A DNA stretch of 18,191 nt, from assembly GCA_045126515.1 (NCBI GenBank), contig JBGVOM010000151.1, forward strand, positions 1-18,191, given 5' to 3'. This DNA comes from RUG11237 sp045126515 (GTDB lineage: Bacteria; Bacillota; Clostridia; Lachnospirales; Lachnospiraceae). Position 1 is the stretch's first letter. Each line of letters begins with the position of its first letter. Below, piece by piece: positions 1 through 8,097 of this stretch. The position numbers and the translations under genes were made by a program. The notes under the pieces were generated by a model that saw only the letters and a list, made by a program, of their open reading frames with translations, was not told the origin of the DNA and searched no databases.

Positions 1-1008
1 ACCTGTAATCACATTGATAATGCCCAATATTTCTTTGGACTCCTCTCCTAATTTCCAAATGATATCCTTACATTCGCTGGTACTTTTATGAATCTGCTCC
101 ATACTGCTCGTTGCATCATCCATTTTTTTCTGATTTTCCGCTGTTCTTTCGTTAATCTCTCTGGCAAGATCCGCAACCTGACCATTCATGGTTCCCAATG
201 TAATCAGCTGAGTATTAATATCCTGTGTTCTTCCATTCATACCTGTAATTTCAGATGTATTTTCACCAAAATTCTGCATAATGTTGGTTGTTTCTTCCGC
301 TATCTGCTCATTTGCCTTCATGGAAGCTTCCGTTATGACAGACAACTCTTTTACTACATGAAATAATTCATCGGAAGTCTGCCTGGATTTTTCCTGCATC
401 TTCCTCATGTCATTCATCATTTTTTCCTGTTCTTCGGCATTCAAAAGATTCAAAAGCATTCCCGCCGTTCTCTCACAAAGCATGGTGAAAATCGCAGCAA
501 TTGCAATTAACACCAACGCTCTCGGTACAATTCCGTATACTACCAGCCTATATAAATTCGTAAAGTTTTTATCTGTAAACACATTTAGTGCAAAACAGAG
601 CCACTGACCAAAAGAAACTCCCACAACTGATAAAATGGTGGTTATAATATTGAGTTTTCTTGAAAAATACAAACTTGCAATCGCAATGGCATATATGTAC
701 AAAATTACCACGTGATATCCCAAAGTAGATGCACAAATCGCAACAAAAGCTATTGCACAAAAAATCAGGATATATTTTACATAACTATTCTCCTGTTTTC
801 TCACATTTACAACAAAAGTCGGAACCCATAAAAACACAGAACCTGCCACATAAGCTAATGTCATAATTCCCATATCAACCGTAAAAATTCCAAATACGTT
901 AAGCAGATACACCAGTGTAAAAAGCAAAAACGTAATTCTCATCACCTTGGCAACTGCTCTGTTTGCCTGTTTCTCGTTTTGCAGTAATACCCCACTTTTT
1001 TCTCCCAT
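1..1008 (-). CDS. Methyl-accepting chemotaxis protein, C-terminus cut by window edge
   Basis: The 336 visible residues start at an ATG (1006-1008) preceded by GGAGG, and the frame stays open to base 1. About six hydrophobic segments lie at roughly residues 24-42, 47-67, 77-95, 97-114, 119-141 and 157-177, with very short loops and no periplasmic sensor domain. After residue ~180 comes a long helical, Gln/Glu/Ser/Thr-rich coiled coil typical of an MCP signalling domain, ending in EILGIINVITG. In MCPs this stretch directly precedes the conserved hairpin tip that contacts CheA/CheW, which is missing here because the window ends. The polytopic N-terminus implies that any signal is sensed within the membrane or by a partner; the ligand cannot be told. 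It lies downstream of the large secreted protein gene on the same strand but has its own strong promoter, so it is probably transcribed separately. The family call is firm; the exact sensor type is not. Confidence 0.88.
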   Translation of the reverse strand, partial: MGEKSGVLLQNEKQANRAVAKVMRITFLLFTLVYLLNVFGIFTVDMGIMTLAYVAGSVFLWVPTFVVNVRKQENSYVKYILIFCAIAFVAICASTLGYHVVILYIYAIAIASLYFSRKLNIITTILSVVGVSFGQWLCFALNVFTDKNFTNLYRLVVYGIVPRALVLIAIAAIFTMLCERTAGMLLNLLNAEEQEKMMNDMRKMQEKSRQTSDELFHVVKELSVITEASMKANEQIAEETTNIMQNFGENTSEITGMNGRTQDINTQLITLGTMNGQVADLAREINERTAENQKKMDDATSSMEQIHKSTSECKDIIWKLGEESKEILGIINVITG

Positions 1009-1025
1009 ACCTGTTTCCTCCACTT

Positions 1026-1116
1026 CATTAGTTAAAAATCTACAAATTATCTAACGGAAATCCCCACTTTCCATTCCCTAGAAATCGTTAGGTTTATTAT
1101 AACTAATGAACGTTAG
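1026..1116. promoter_or_regulatory. Cluster of CRTTAG hexamers, probable operator sites
   Basis: Five copies of the hexamer CRTTAG or its reverse complement lie in 91 bp of the MCP leader and promoter: CATTAG 1026-1031, CTAACG 1051-1056, CGTTAG 1086-1091, CTAATG 1103-1108 and CGTTAG 1111-1116. The last two form the near-palindrome CTAATGAACGTTAG between the -35 and -10 boxes; 1051 and 1086 form a second, wider inverted pair. The layout fits a dimeric repressor blocking the promoter. The regulator is not identifiable from the window. Confidence 0.45.
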
Positions 1117-1124
1117 AAAGTCAA
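1096..1124 (-). promoter_or_regulatory. Sigma-A type promoter of the MCP gene
   Basis: Read on the minus strand, TTGACT (1119-1124) and TATAAT (1096-1101) are separated by exactly 17 bp. That is a near-consensus housekeeping promoter, about 90 bp upstream of the MCP start codon. It does not resemble the sigma-28 motility promoters that often drive chemoreceptor genes. The whole spacer is taken up by a near-palindrome (1103-1116), which suggests repression at this site. Confidence 0.8.
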
Positions 1125-1169
1125 TATACGTTCTCCTTTCACGCACAAGTGTTTACTTGCATTTAATTA

Positions 1170-4100
1170 CTATTTCACTTTTTCTGCTTTAGAATATGGG
1201 CTTAATGAATTCTTATAATAAGCTACAATCTTATACGTATATGCACTTTGGGATTTAATCTTCCTGTCAGTATAACTAAGCTTTGATGAATTGTTAATCT
1301 TTGCAACCAGCTTATATTTGCCTTTTCCGGTTCTTCTGTATACTTTATATCCTTTCGCACCCTTTACCTTATTCCAGATAAGTTTTATTTGTTTTTCACT
1401 TCTTTCGACTGATTTAATCTTTGGAGTGCTAAGGTATCTGACTGTGATTCTATTAGAATCTTTCCCAACAGTCTTTCCTCTGTATGCTCTTACCTTATAG
1501 ACATACACTGATTTCTTACTTATTTTTTTATCGATAAAAGAAGTTGTCTTTCCATTTGTTACAACTTTTATAACCTTATATTTACCTTTGCCTGTTTTTC
1601 TGTATACACGATATCCCGTTGCATTTTTTACCCGTTTCCAAGAAATCTTTATGCCGTTTCTTGTTGTAACCGCTGTCTTTACTGTTGTTCTCGAAATCTC
1701 ATTTACAGAAGTGGTTTGTTTTTCTTTCTCACTGTTTGCCTTTGTTGGCTCTATTGACTTTGTTGGCTCTGCCGGTTTTGTTGGCTCTGTCGGCTTTGTT
1801 GGTTCTTCCGGCTTTGTCGGCTCTGACGGCGTTGTTGGTTTCTCCGGCTCAGATTCTTTTATATTATCAACCACAATATTTACTCGTTTTAATACATTGC
1901 TTCCATCTGTGGTGTAAGCACCAAGTACTGTCTGACCTGATTTTAATGCTTTTACCGTTACTTTATTTCCGTCAGTTACGATACCTGCAACACTTTCATC
2001 ATCAATTTTCCAGTATACATCCTTAAATGTGGGCTCTATTTTCTCTGCCTCTTCTTCTGATGTTCCTTCAGGAATCTCAGGGTTAATCAAAGCATTGATT
2101 TCTTTCTCATCACCTGATTTCATTGCAAGTGTATCAGAGTCATAATCAAATGTTATACTTGCTGCCGGCACGAATTCAGGATACGAAATATAATGTCCCA
2201 TATAACATTCTCTGTAATCCTGGTCATAAAAATAATCCGTGCCATCAAACTGCACAGGCGTTATGCTGTATCTGTAAGTAGTTCCTGCTGACACCTCAGT
2301 GTCTGTAAATGTATAAGTTTTTTCACCATTTTTAGGAATAAAAACATATGGTTTAAGAACCATTGTGCACGTTCTAAGCAGATAGTAACCGTCAATTTTT
2401 GATTCGTCCTCAAGACCTTCAAAAGTTATGGTACCATTCTTATAACCATTAAGAGTTGTGGTTACTGTATCATGCGCCACTTTACCTTCAACACATCCGA
2501 TTTTTATAACTCCTTCTACGGAAAGTTCATCGTTACTCTTTACTATAAGTCTTGTTTTTCCACTGCCAACATAACTGATTTTGAATGTCAATTCGTTAGC
2601 TGCTGCATTTTCTTTTGTAATCCTTTCGACAGTTGCAACATTTTCATCTTCCACCTTATATGAAAAATCAAGGTTTTCAACATTTGCATTTTCCGGCAAA
2701 TATTTTACGGATACCGTAGCCTCCTTTTTATAAGGCGAAAGGGAAACTACAGTATTATCCGGCTTGTAGCTTGTGATTACTTCTTTTGCAGTAGTAGCTG
2801 CATCAATTTCTGAAAAATCACCATAAATTAATCTTCTACTTCCAGTTTGCCAGTTTGAGAAAAATCCGCATACTGCAAATTTGTATGTTTTGCCACTCTC
2901 AAGATTATTTACAACATATTTTCCCTCTGTTGCGTATTTATCTTCGTTCACGCATTCATATTTTGCCTGCTCATCATTCCATTTAAATACATAATAACCA
3001 TATGTATCATCAAGCTTGTCCCATTCAAGTGTCACACTATTATTGTTCCTTGAGGTCACTCTAAGGTTTTCAACCTTTGGATTTCCGATATAAAATGTAG
3101 TTCTTCCATAGCAGCTTTTATCTGTAGAATAAGCGTCTATCCATGCAACACCGTACTTCTTGACTGTCACCAGGCCATTATTATCTACTGTCAAAATATT
3201 TTCATTTGAGCTTTTCCATTTTCCTATCTGCTTATTTACAGCCGAATCTGGGAAGTAAGAACCAACTGTCAACTGCACTGTAGAACCTATCTGTGAATTC
3301 GATAACTCATAGTAGGATTGGGACATATTGATTTTTCTTACAGTTGTGTCCTCCACATGTACATTAACTGTTTTAATGATATCAGAACCATCAACCGTCT
3401 TTAATGTAATGATTGCATCTCCAAGGGCTTTTGCCTGTACCAGACCATATCTGTTCACTGTAACAATATCTTCATCTGATGACGTAAAAATAACTTCTTT
3501 TGTTGCGTTTTCTGGAACAACACTATAATTAATATAGTTCTTAAGTCCTATCTGAAGAGTCATATTCTCATCTTCAAGATGAATTGCCTGAACCTTCTCA
3601 TCCTCAAAAGTAACAAGGCATTCTGCATAATTTCTTGTGCCATCCTCCGTTATGGCAAAAATCTTAACCGTTCCATTTTTGTGCTTAGTTACAACGCCAT
3701 TGTCATCAACGGATGCTATGCTTTCTACGGAAGAATACCATTTTACATTTCGCTCCTTTGTTAACTCTTCCTTGGTAACCACGCTGTTTCCCTCTTCATC
3801 CGTTCCATATTCTGTGGGAATATAAACATTAGCATTAAGCGTCAGTTTATCATCTTCAGATGCTAATTTGGAAGTTGCCACTCCATTATGTACAATTTCA
3901 ATTTTGGAAGCTGCCACATCCGATGTAAGTTCAGTTGTATCTATAAACTGGTTATTTGTAAGGTCGAAAGTGGTTTCTTCTTTTGAGCCATATGCTGTAA
4001 ATCCCATGGCTCCTTGAAAAACATTGTCCTTTACATTTAAATTTGACACTATTTTTTCATCCGCACATCTGTAATAAAAAATTCTGTTGTAGTAGGTCTT

Positions 4101-6107
4101 TGTACCATCTGCATTTTCCTTTTTCGCTTTATCTGCTACAGATACCACTTCTCCATCTGCGTTTACATCAAGTACACCGGTACCATCAGATTTATCAAAT
4201 GCCTTATTTGGTGCATAATATTTATTTCCAATTACATCTATCTGTTTTGCTTTTGCTGCAAATTTCATAAGTGCAGTCCAAGCTCCCCTTTGTCCATGGG
4301 ATTTTTCCATATCATAAATTGTGTTGTTGCTAAATGATGCTGTAGCTGTATCTGAATCACTTCCAAAGCAGCAAAGCTCACTCAAGCCCCCATATGCCAC
4401 CACTTTATTTCCCTCACATACACCACCATCACCTAAAGCTGCGATACCATGCCCCTGATTAGAGCCAAGCATCTTAAAACTGATAAATTCGTTATCCTTT
4501 AAGTAACTTCCATAAATTCCAAATACCAAGGGAACATCCATAAGCACGCGGTTTCCTATGAATTTCATTGTTCCACCGCCGCCTATAATATTTCCTTTTC
4601 CAAAATTTTCATAAGAAGAAATGAAAAATTCATTGTTCTTACATACAACACCGTCTTCGTTGAGACATGATGAATCGAATATTGTTGACCATGTGCTATA
4701 GGAACAATACATTTCCATAACATTATCTTCAATCAGACACTTTTTTACATTACCAAATGTCATGAATTTTGAATCACATTCAGAAATAAAATGATTTCCC
4801 GCAATGTGAATGTCCTCCACACCCACGGAATCGTTGTATGCAATTGTAAATCTCATAGTTGCATTTTTTACAACATCTACGTATTTAGGACTATAGGAAT
4901 GTATTGTATTATTGATAAAATCAACATTCTTTACATAAGCTGTTTCCTTGGAAGTACTGAAAAAACCTATCTGCTCGTCACGGGCATTACCAACCATATC
5001 ACAGTTCATAATAGTAATGTTTTCCTCACCATGTGACCAGATATCAAGAACACCCACATTTGCTCCTCGATATGTTCCACTCATCTGCTCAAAATAGCAG
5101 CCGTCAACAGTTATATTTTTGTTACCACAATAACAGCAAAGATTCGAGTACTGCTTGTCCTCAAAGTAATAACCACTCCAAGCCTCTTCCGGCACAACAA
5201 GGTCTACGTTATCTACATACACATTGTCACAATATGTCATTGTGAACTGTCTCATATAGTGATATAGGTCAACTTCTCTAGCCTCAACTCTAAAGTTTGC
5301 ATAGTAAATATTATATCCTCGCCAGGTCTGGAAAAAATGCTCCTGATAGCCGGAATCTTTTCTATAATCATTGTCCGTAAAAAATACAGACTTATCGCCT
5401 TCACCTACAATGGATAAATTTGATGCTCCCATTGGCAGATACAATGTCTTGTCATGGCCTACTACAAGCTGGTCTGTACATTTGTATTCCCCCTCCGGAA
5501 TGTATATGATTGCCCTATCTACTGTATCAGCATTTGCCTTCATATAATTTTCTGCAAAAAGTACAGTGTTGTTGAATCCTGCATTGTCCGAATTAACACC
5601 ATCACCTTTGGCACCAAACTGCTTAATACTAAGTGCCACATAGTTCTCGTCACCAATTTTTGTAGTCACAGGTATTGGTTCCGCAAACAAGCCATTTGCA
5701 AGTTCTACACTAATCTGCTTTTCATTCTTGTCTTTGATTACGTATTCAAATGCACCTCCATCCCCTGGTTCATAGTAACCTCTAACCATTACGTGTGCAC
5801 CTTTTGATAATCTCTTATCTGTACTTGCCTTTAACTCCTCTACCGAATCAAAGGTTTCCATAATTGTCGCATCAGTCGTAGCTAAAAAATTGAATTTTTT
5901 TAGAAAAGAATAATCAATTTCTTTATATTTTCCGGCTTCTGCTATTGTTGCTTTATTCTCCCATTTGTCATCCGGTCTTTCTGTTGTAGTTACAGTTTTT
6001 TCCTCATCTGCATACGCCTTAACGGTAGCAATAGAATTGTTGCTGAGTACACTACCGAATGCCATAATTCCCGCAAGAAGCAGTGCTAAACTTTTCTTCC
6101 TTTTCAT
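1170..6107 (-). CDS. Giant secreted beta-helix / Ig-like / FN3 surface protein
   Basis: This 1645-residue protein starts at ATG 6105-6107 behind AGGGGAG. A signal peptide (charged MKRKK, hydrophobic core, likely cut after AYA at ~33) directs export. Residues ~85-125 (GYYEPGDGGAFEYVI) and ~158-210 (LSIKQFGAKGDGVNSDN) match the N-terminal signature of pectate-lyase-3/GH28-related proteins. They are followed by Asn/Gly-rich short strands to ~700, as in a right-handed beta-helix. After that come three BIg2-like domains (pattern 'S-V-D-x-N-G-V-V-T'), an FN3-like domain, then further alternating Ig-like and FN3-like domains to ~1405. Next is a PTKP-rich linker (~1412-1465) and two basic FN3-like repeats (both with Y[RK]VYR[KR]TGKGKYK) offset by 264 bp. 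No LPXTG, SLH or choline-binding anchor is present. It probably binds or cleaves a polysaccharide at the cell surface; catalytic residues cannot be assigned. Confidence 0.85.
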   Translation of the reverse strand: MKRKKSLALLLAGIMAFGSVLSNNSIATVKAYADEEKTVTTTERPDDKWENKATIAEAGKYKEIDYSFLKKFNFLATTDATIMETFDSVEELKASTDKRLSKGAHVMVRGYYEPGDGGAFEYVIKDKNEKQISVELANGLFAEPIPVTTKIGDENYVALSIKQFGAKGDGVNSDNAGFNNTVLFAENYMKANADTVDRAIIYIPEGEYKCTDQLVVGHDKTLYLPMGASNLSIVGEGDKSVFFTDNDYRKDSGYQEHFFQTWRGYNIYYANFRVEAREVDLYHYMRQFTMTYCDNVYVDNVDLVVPEEAWSGYYFEDKQYSNLCCYCGNKNITVDGCYFEQMSGTYRGANVGVLDIWSHGEENITIMNCDMVGNARDEQIGFFSTSKETAYVKNVDFINNTIHSYSPKYVDVVKNATMRFTIAYNDSVGVEDIHIAGNHFISECDSKFMTFGNVKKCLIEDNVMEMYCSYSTWSTIFDSSCLNEDGVVCKNNEFFISSYENFGKGNIIGGGGTMKFIGNRVLMDVPLVFGIYGSYLKDNEFISFKMLGSNQGHGIAALGDGGVCEGNKVVAYGGLSELCCFGSDSDTATASFSNNTIYDMEKSHGQRGAWTALMKFAAKAKQIDVIGNKYYAPNKAFDKSDGTGVLDVNADGEVVSVADKAKKENADGTKTYYNRIFYYRCADEKIVSNLNVKDNVFQGAMGFTAYGSKEETTFDLTNNQFIDTTELTSDVAASKIEIVHNGVATSKLASEDDKLTLNANVYIPTEYGTDEEGNSVVTKEELTKERNVKWYSSVESIASVDDNGVVTKHKNGTVKIFAITEDGTRNYAECLVTFEDEKVQAIHLEDENMTLQIGLKNYINYSVVPENATKEVIFTSSDEDIVTVNRYGLVQAKALGDAIITLKTVDGSDIIKTVNVHVEDTTVRKINMSQSYYELSNSQIGSTVQLTVGSYFPDSAVNKQIGKWKSSNENILTVDNNGLVTVKKYGVAWIDAYSTDKSCYGRTTFYIGNPKVENLRVTSRNNNSVTLEWDKLDDTYGYYVFKWNDEQAKYECVNEDKYATEGKYVVNNLESGKTYKFAVCGFFSNWQTGSRRLIYGDFSEIDAATTAKEVITSYKPDNTVVSLSPYKKEATVSVKYLPENANVENLDFSYKVEDENVATVERITKENAAANELTFKISYVGSGKTRLIVKSNDELSVEGVIKIGCVEGKVAHDTVTTTLNGYKNGTITFEGLEDESKIDGYYLLRTCTMVLKPYVFIPKNGEKTYTFTDTEVSAGTTYRYSITPVQFDGTDYFYDQDYRECYMGHYISYPEFVPAASITFDYDSDTLAMKSGDEKEINALINPEIPEGTSEEEAEKIEPTFKDVYWKIDDESVAGIVTDGNKVTVKALKSGQTVLGAYTTDGSNVLKRVNIVVDNIKESEPEKPTTPSEPTKPEEPTKPTEPTKPAEPTKSIEPTKANSEKEKQTTSVNEISRTTVKTAVTTRNGIKISWKRVKNATGYRVYRKTGKGKYKVIKVVTNGKTTSFIDKKISKKSVYVYKVRAYRGKTVGKDSNRITVRYLSTPKIKSVERSEKQIKLIWNKVKGAKGYKVYRRTGKGKYKLVAKINNSSKLSYTDRKIKSQSAYTYKIVAYYKNSLSPYSKAEKVK
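1741..1830 (-). repeat. 18-bp tandem repeat, five units, coding PTKP-type linker
   Basis: Five consecutive 18-bp units (starting at 1741, 1759, 1777, 1795 and 1813; plus-strand pattern TTTGTTGGCTCTNNNGNC) encode hexapeptides of the form E-P-T-K-[PSA]-x. The first four differ at few bases. The repeat forms a stiff extended spacer between the Ig-like domains and the C-terminal FN3 pair. Copy number could vary by slippage. Confidence 0.85.
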
Positions 6108-6144
6108 ATGTTTCTCCCCTTTACAAATTTTTACTATCAGATTT

Positions 6145-6192
6145 ATTTTACAGCAAAAGAATTCGTATCGTAAAGTGAAATTTTACAGCAAA
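6145..6192. promoter_or_regulatory. 13-bp direct repeat in the divergent promoter region
   Basis: The 166-bp gap between the secreted-protein gene (minus) and the response regulator (plus) carries ATTTTACAGCAAA twice exactly, at 6145-6157 and 6180-6192. The copies are 35 bp apart, start to start. TTTAC/GTAAA pentamers also occur at 6120, 6130, 6147, 6170 and 6182. The placement suggests protein-binding sites able to serve one or both divergent genes. No convincing -35/-10 pair was found for either gene; TTTACG-18-TAAAAT on the minus strand (-10 at 6145-6150) is a weak candidate. Confidence 0.4.
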
Positions 6193-6273
6193 TTGCAACT
6201 TTCCCTATCTTATGTTAAAGTATATAAGACTAACAACACAAGCTATGAATTACATTCTTTAGGAGATTATATT

Positions 6274-6945
6274 ATGTATCGGATTTTAATTGTTGAAGAT
6301 GATTTGATTATCGCCCAGTCCATTGCCCGCCATCTTGCCACCTGGAATTATGAGGTAAAATATGTGCAGGATTTCCAGAAAGTAATGGAATGTTTTGATG
6401 AGTTTTCACCGGAACTGGTGCTGATGGATGTAAATCTTCCTTTTTATAATGGATTTCACTGGTGCAGCGAAATCCGCAAAACATCAAATATACCTATTAT
6501 TTTTCTGTCCTCCATTTCTGATAATATGAATATTGTAATGGCTATGAACATGGGGGGAGATGAATATATCGAAAAACCTTTTGATGTACACGTACTCACC
6601 GCCAAAATACAGGCTTTGCTGCGCCGTACTTACACATTAAATGAGCAGAAAAGACTCCTGACTCATCGGGAACTTTCTCTAAACTTAAATGACAGCACCG
6701 TAACCTGTAAAGATGAGAAGCTTTCACTTTCCAGAAACGAATATTTAATTTTGCAGCTTCTGTTGGAAAACTGTGGAAAAATTGTATCTCGTGATGAACT
6801 GATGAATTGTCTTTGGGGAAATGATGAATTTATCGATGATAACACCCTAACTGTCAATGTGACAAGAGTCCGGAAAAAATTAGAGCAGGCCGGCTGTGTA
6901 GACTATATCAAAACAAAGAAAGGGTTAGGTTATATACTGGAATGA
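6274..6945 (+). CDS. OmpR/PhoB-family response regulator, BceR-like
   Basis: This 223-residue two-domain regulator starts at ATG 6274, preceded by AGGAGA. An in-frame opening continues upstream to 5965 but has no receiver homology, so the shorter start is used. The receiver domain shows the acidic pocket VEDD (7-10), phospho-acceptor Asp52 in LMDVNLP and the conserved Lys101 in KPFD. The C-terminal winged-helix domain (~125-223) has LSLSRNEYLILQLLLEN and ends with TVNVTRVRKKLEQ and KTKKGLGYIL, typical of OmpR-type DNA binding. It overlaps the kinase gene by ATGA, so the two are translationally coupled. With the short-loop kinase and the FtsX-type transporter next to it, this is a BceR-like regulator. 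The phased inverted repeats before the transporter genes are its likely target. Family call firm; the signal is inferred. Confidence 0.93.
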   Translation: MYRILIVEDDLIIAQSIARHLATWNYEVKYVQDFQKVMECFDEFSPELVLMDVNLPFYNGFHWCSEIRKTSNIPIIFLSSISDNMNIVMAMNMGGDEYIEKPFDVHVLTAKIQALLRRTYTLNEQKRLLTHRELSLNLNDSTVTCKDEKLSLSRNEYLILQLLLENCGKIVSRDELMNCLWGNDEFIDDNTLTVNVTRVRKKLEQAGCVDYIKTKKGLGYILE

Positions 6946-7949
6946 AATTAAAAGATTATTGCAAAGAACGTTTTTCTTTTCTGTGGTTGATTTTTCTGAA
7001 TGTTTTTATATATCTTATTGTACTTTCTGTTTATCAGGCTCCCTTAGAACCACTGCTTTATGCGTTTGTGCTTTCCCTGATTTTCTTTTTGGGGGTGTGT
7101 ATTTATGATTACCAGCTCACAAAGCGGAAACATATCTCTCTATCTTCTTATGACCGACTGTCAGAGCAATCCTTAGAACAGCTGGTAGCAAACCCCACCA
7201 TCACAGAGGGGGATTATCACCGGCTGATTCTGAATCTTGAAAAAGAAATTCAGGAATTACAGACAGCTTCCACAAAAGCCTCCCAGGAAAATGCTGACTT
7301 TTATATGATGTGGGTACACCAGATTAAAACACCGATTTCCGCCCTAAATCTGTTATTACAGACATCTCCGGAAGATATTTCTGCCATGAAAAGCGAATTA
7401 TTTAAAATAGAACGCTATGTAGATATTATTCTTGGCTACTCAAGGTTAGAAGATATGAACCACGATTTGACTTTAAGGCACTATTCTCTGGATTCCATGG
7501 TGAAACAGGCTGTCAGAAAATATACCCCGCTATTTATTCACAGTAAGGTACGCCTACAGTTAGAATCAATTTCCCAGAAGGTGCTTACCGATGAGAAATG
7601 GTTGGTATTCGTGTTGGAACAGATTATTTCCAATGCTTTGAAGTATACACCGGAAGGTGAGATTCATATTTATGCCCATTCTGTACAGACGGAGGGAAGC
7701 AGTACAATACGGCTTACCATAGAAGACACCGGTATTGGCATTGCACCGGAAGATTTGCCACGCATTTTTGAACGGGGTTTTACCGGCTACAATGGGCGAA
7801 TGGATAAAAAGGCAAGTGGTCTTGGACTTTATCTGTGCAAGACTATTTTAGGACATTTGGGACACACCATTACCATTACTTCTGCATTGAGAGAAGGTAC
7901 CAAAGTAGTTCTGGAATTTTCAGAACTTAACATAAGCGAGCCCGTCTGA
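6942..7949 (+). CDS. Intramembrane-sensing histidine kinase, BceS-like
   Basis: This 335-residue kinase has two membrane helices near the N-terminus (about 11-30 and 36-58) joined by a loop of only a few residues and no extracellular sensor domain. That is the hallmark of BceS-type kinases, which receive their signal from the partner ABC transporter. The DHp motif is MMWVHQIKTPISAL with His126 as phosphorylation site. The ATPase domain shows the N box (Asn231 in ISNALKYTPEG), the G1 box EDTGIGI (261-267) and G2 SGLGLYLC (292-299). It starts inside the regulator's stop codon. It presumably phosphorylates the upstream response regulator when the downstream permease binds a peptide antibiotic. 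That role follows from the family and gene order, not from direct evidence. Confidence 0.93.
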   Translation: MKLKDYCKERFSFLWLIFLNVFIYLIVLSVYQAPLEPLLYAFVLSLIFFLGVCIYDYQLTKRKHISLSSYDRLSEQSLEQLVANPTITEGDYHRLILNLEKEIQELQTASTKASQENADFYMMWVHQIKTPISALNLLLQTSPEDISAMKSELFKIERYVDIILGYSRLEDMNHDLTLRHYSLDSMVKQAVRKYTPLFIHSKVRLQLESISQKVLTDEKWLVFVLEQIISNALKYTPEGEIHIYAHSVQTEGSSTIRLTIEDTGIGIAPEDLPRIFERGFTGYNGRMDKKASGLGLYLCKTILGHLGHTITITSALREGTKVVLEFSELNISEPV

Positions 7950-7978
7950 CAGCACTTTTTCGTCTAAATTGTTATGTT

Positions 7979-8030
7979 AACCTTACGTCATTGTAAGGTT
8001 AGCCCTTGAAATTGTAAGCTAATCTTAAGG
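7979..8030. promoter_or_regulatory. 21-bp-phased inverted/direct repeat operator before the ABC genes
   Basis: AACCTTAC-gtcatt-GTAAGGTT (7979-8000) is a perfect inverted repeat with 8-bp arms. ATTGTAAG recurs at 7990-7997 and 8011-8018, exactly 21 bp (two helical turns) apart. CCCTT (8003-8007) takes the position of CTTAC (7982-7986) one period later, and a further CTTAAGG follows at 8024-8030. The array runs up to the -35 position of the extended -10 promoter (8048-8056). This is the layout expected for activation by a BceR-like regulator, whose known sites are short inverted repeats of this kind. Confidence 0.65.
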
Positions 8031-8047
8031 AAGTCCCCTCCTTTGCC

Positions 8048-8056
8048 TGTTATACT
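8048..8056 (+). promoter_or_regulatory. Extended -10 promoter of the ABC transporter operon
   Basis: TGTTATACT (8048-8056) is an extended -10 element about 40 bp before the ATPase start codon. The expected -35 position (8028-8033, AGGAAG) does not match TTGACA, so the promoter probably depends on an activator bound to the adjacent repeats. A dedicated promoter would let the transporter be induced separately from the regulator and kinase genes. Confidence 0.6.
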
Positions 8057-8097
8057 ATTCATGAAATCGAACAAAACTCACAAAAGGAGGACACATT

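Noticed and set aside
1150..1162. Possible terminator between the secreted-protein gene and the MCP
   Set aside because: Only a 5-bp CAAGT/ACTTG stem, with no T-run; too weak to call.
1741..1830. Repeat array as a CRISPR candidate
   Set aside because: Units are contiguous with no spacers and encode an in-frame hexapeptide repeat.
1588..2026. Plus-strand open frames across the PTKP repeat region (Phe/Val/Gly- or Leu-rich products)
   Set aside because: Antisense shadows of the 18-bp coding repeat; no ribosome site and low-complexity products.
6193..6228. TTGCAA ... TATAAG as promoter of the regulator-kinase genes
   Set aside because: The spacer is well over 20 bp and no better pair is nearby, so no promoter was called.
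5965..6273. In-frame N-terminal extension of the response regulator (would give 326 aa)
   Set aside because: It overlaps the start of the secreted-protein gene, shows no receiver homology, and a ribosome site sits right before ATG 6274 where the receiver begins.
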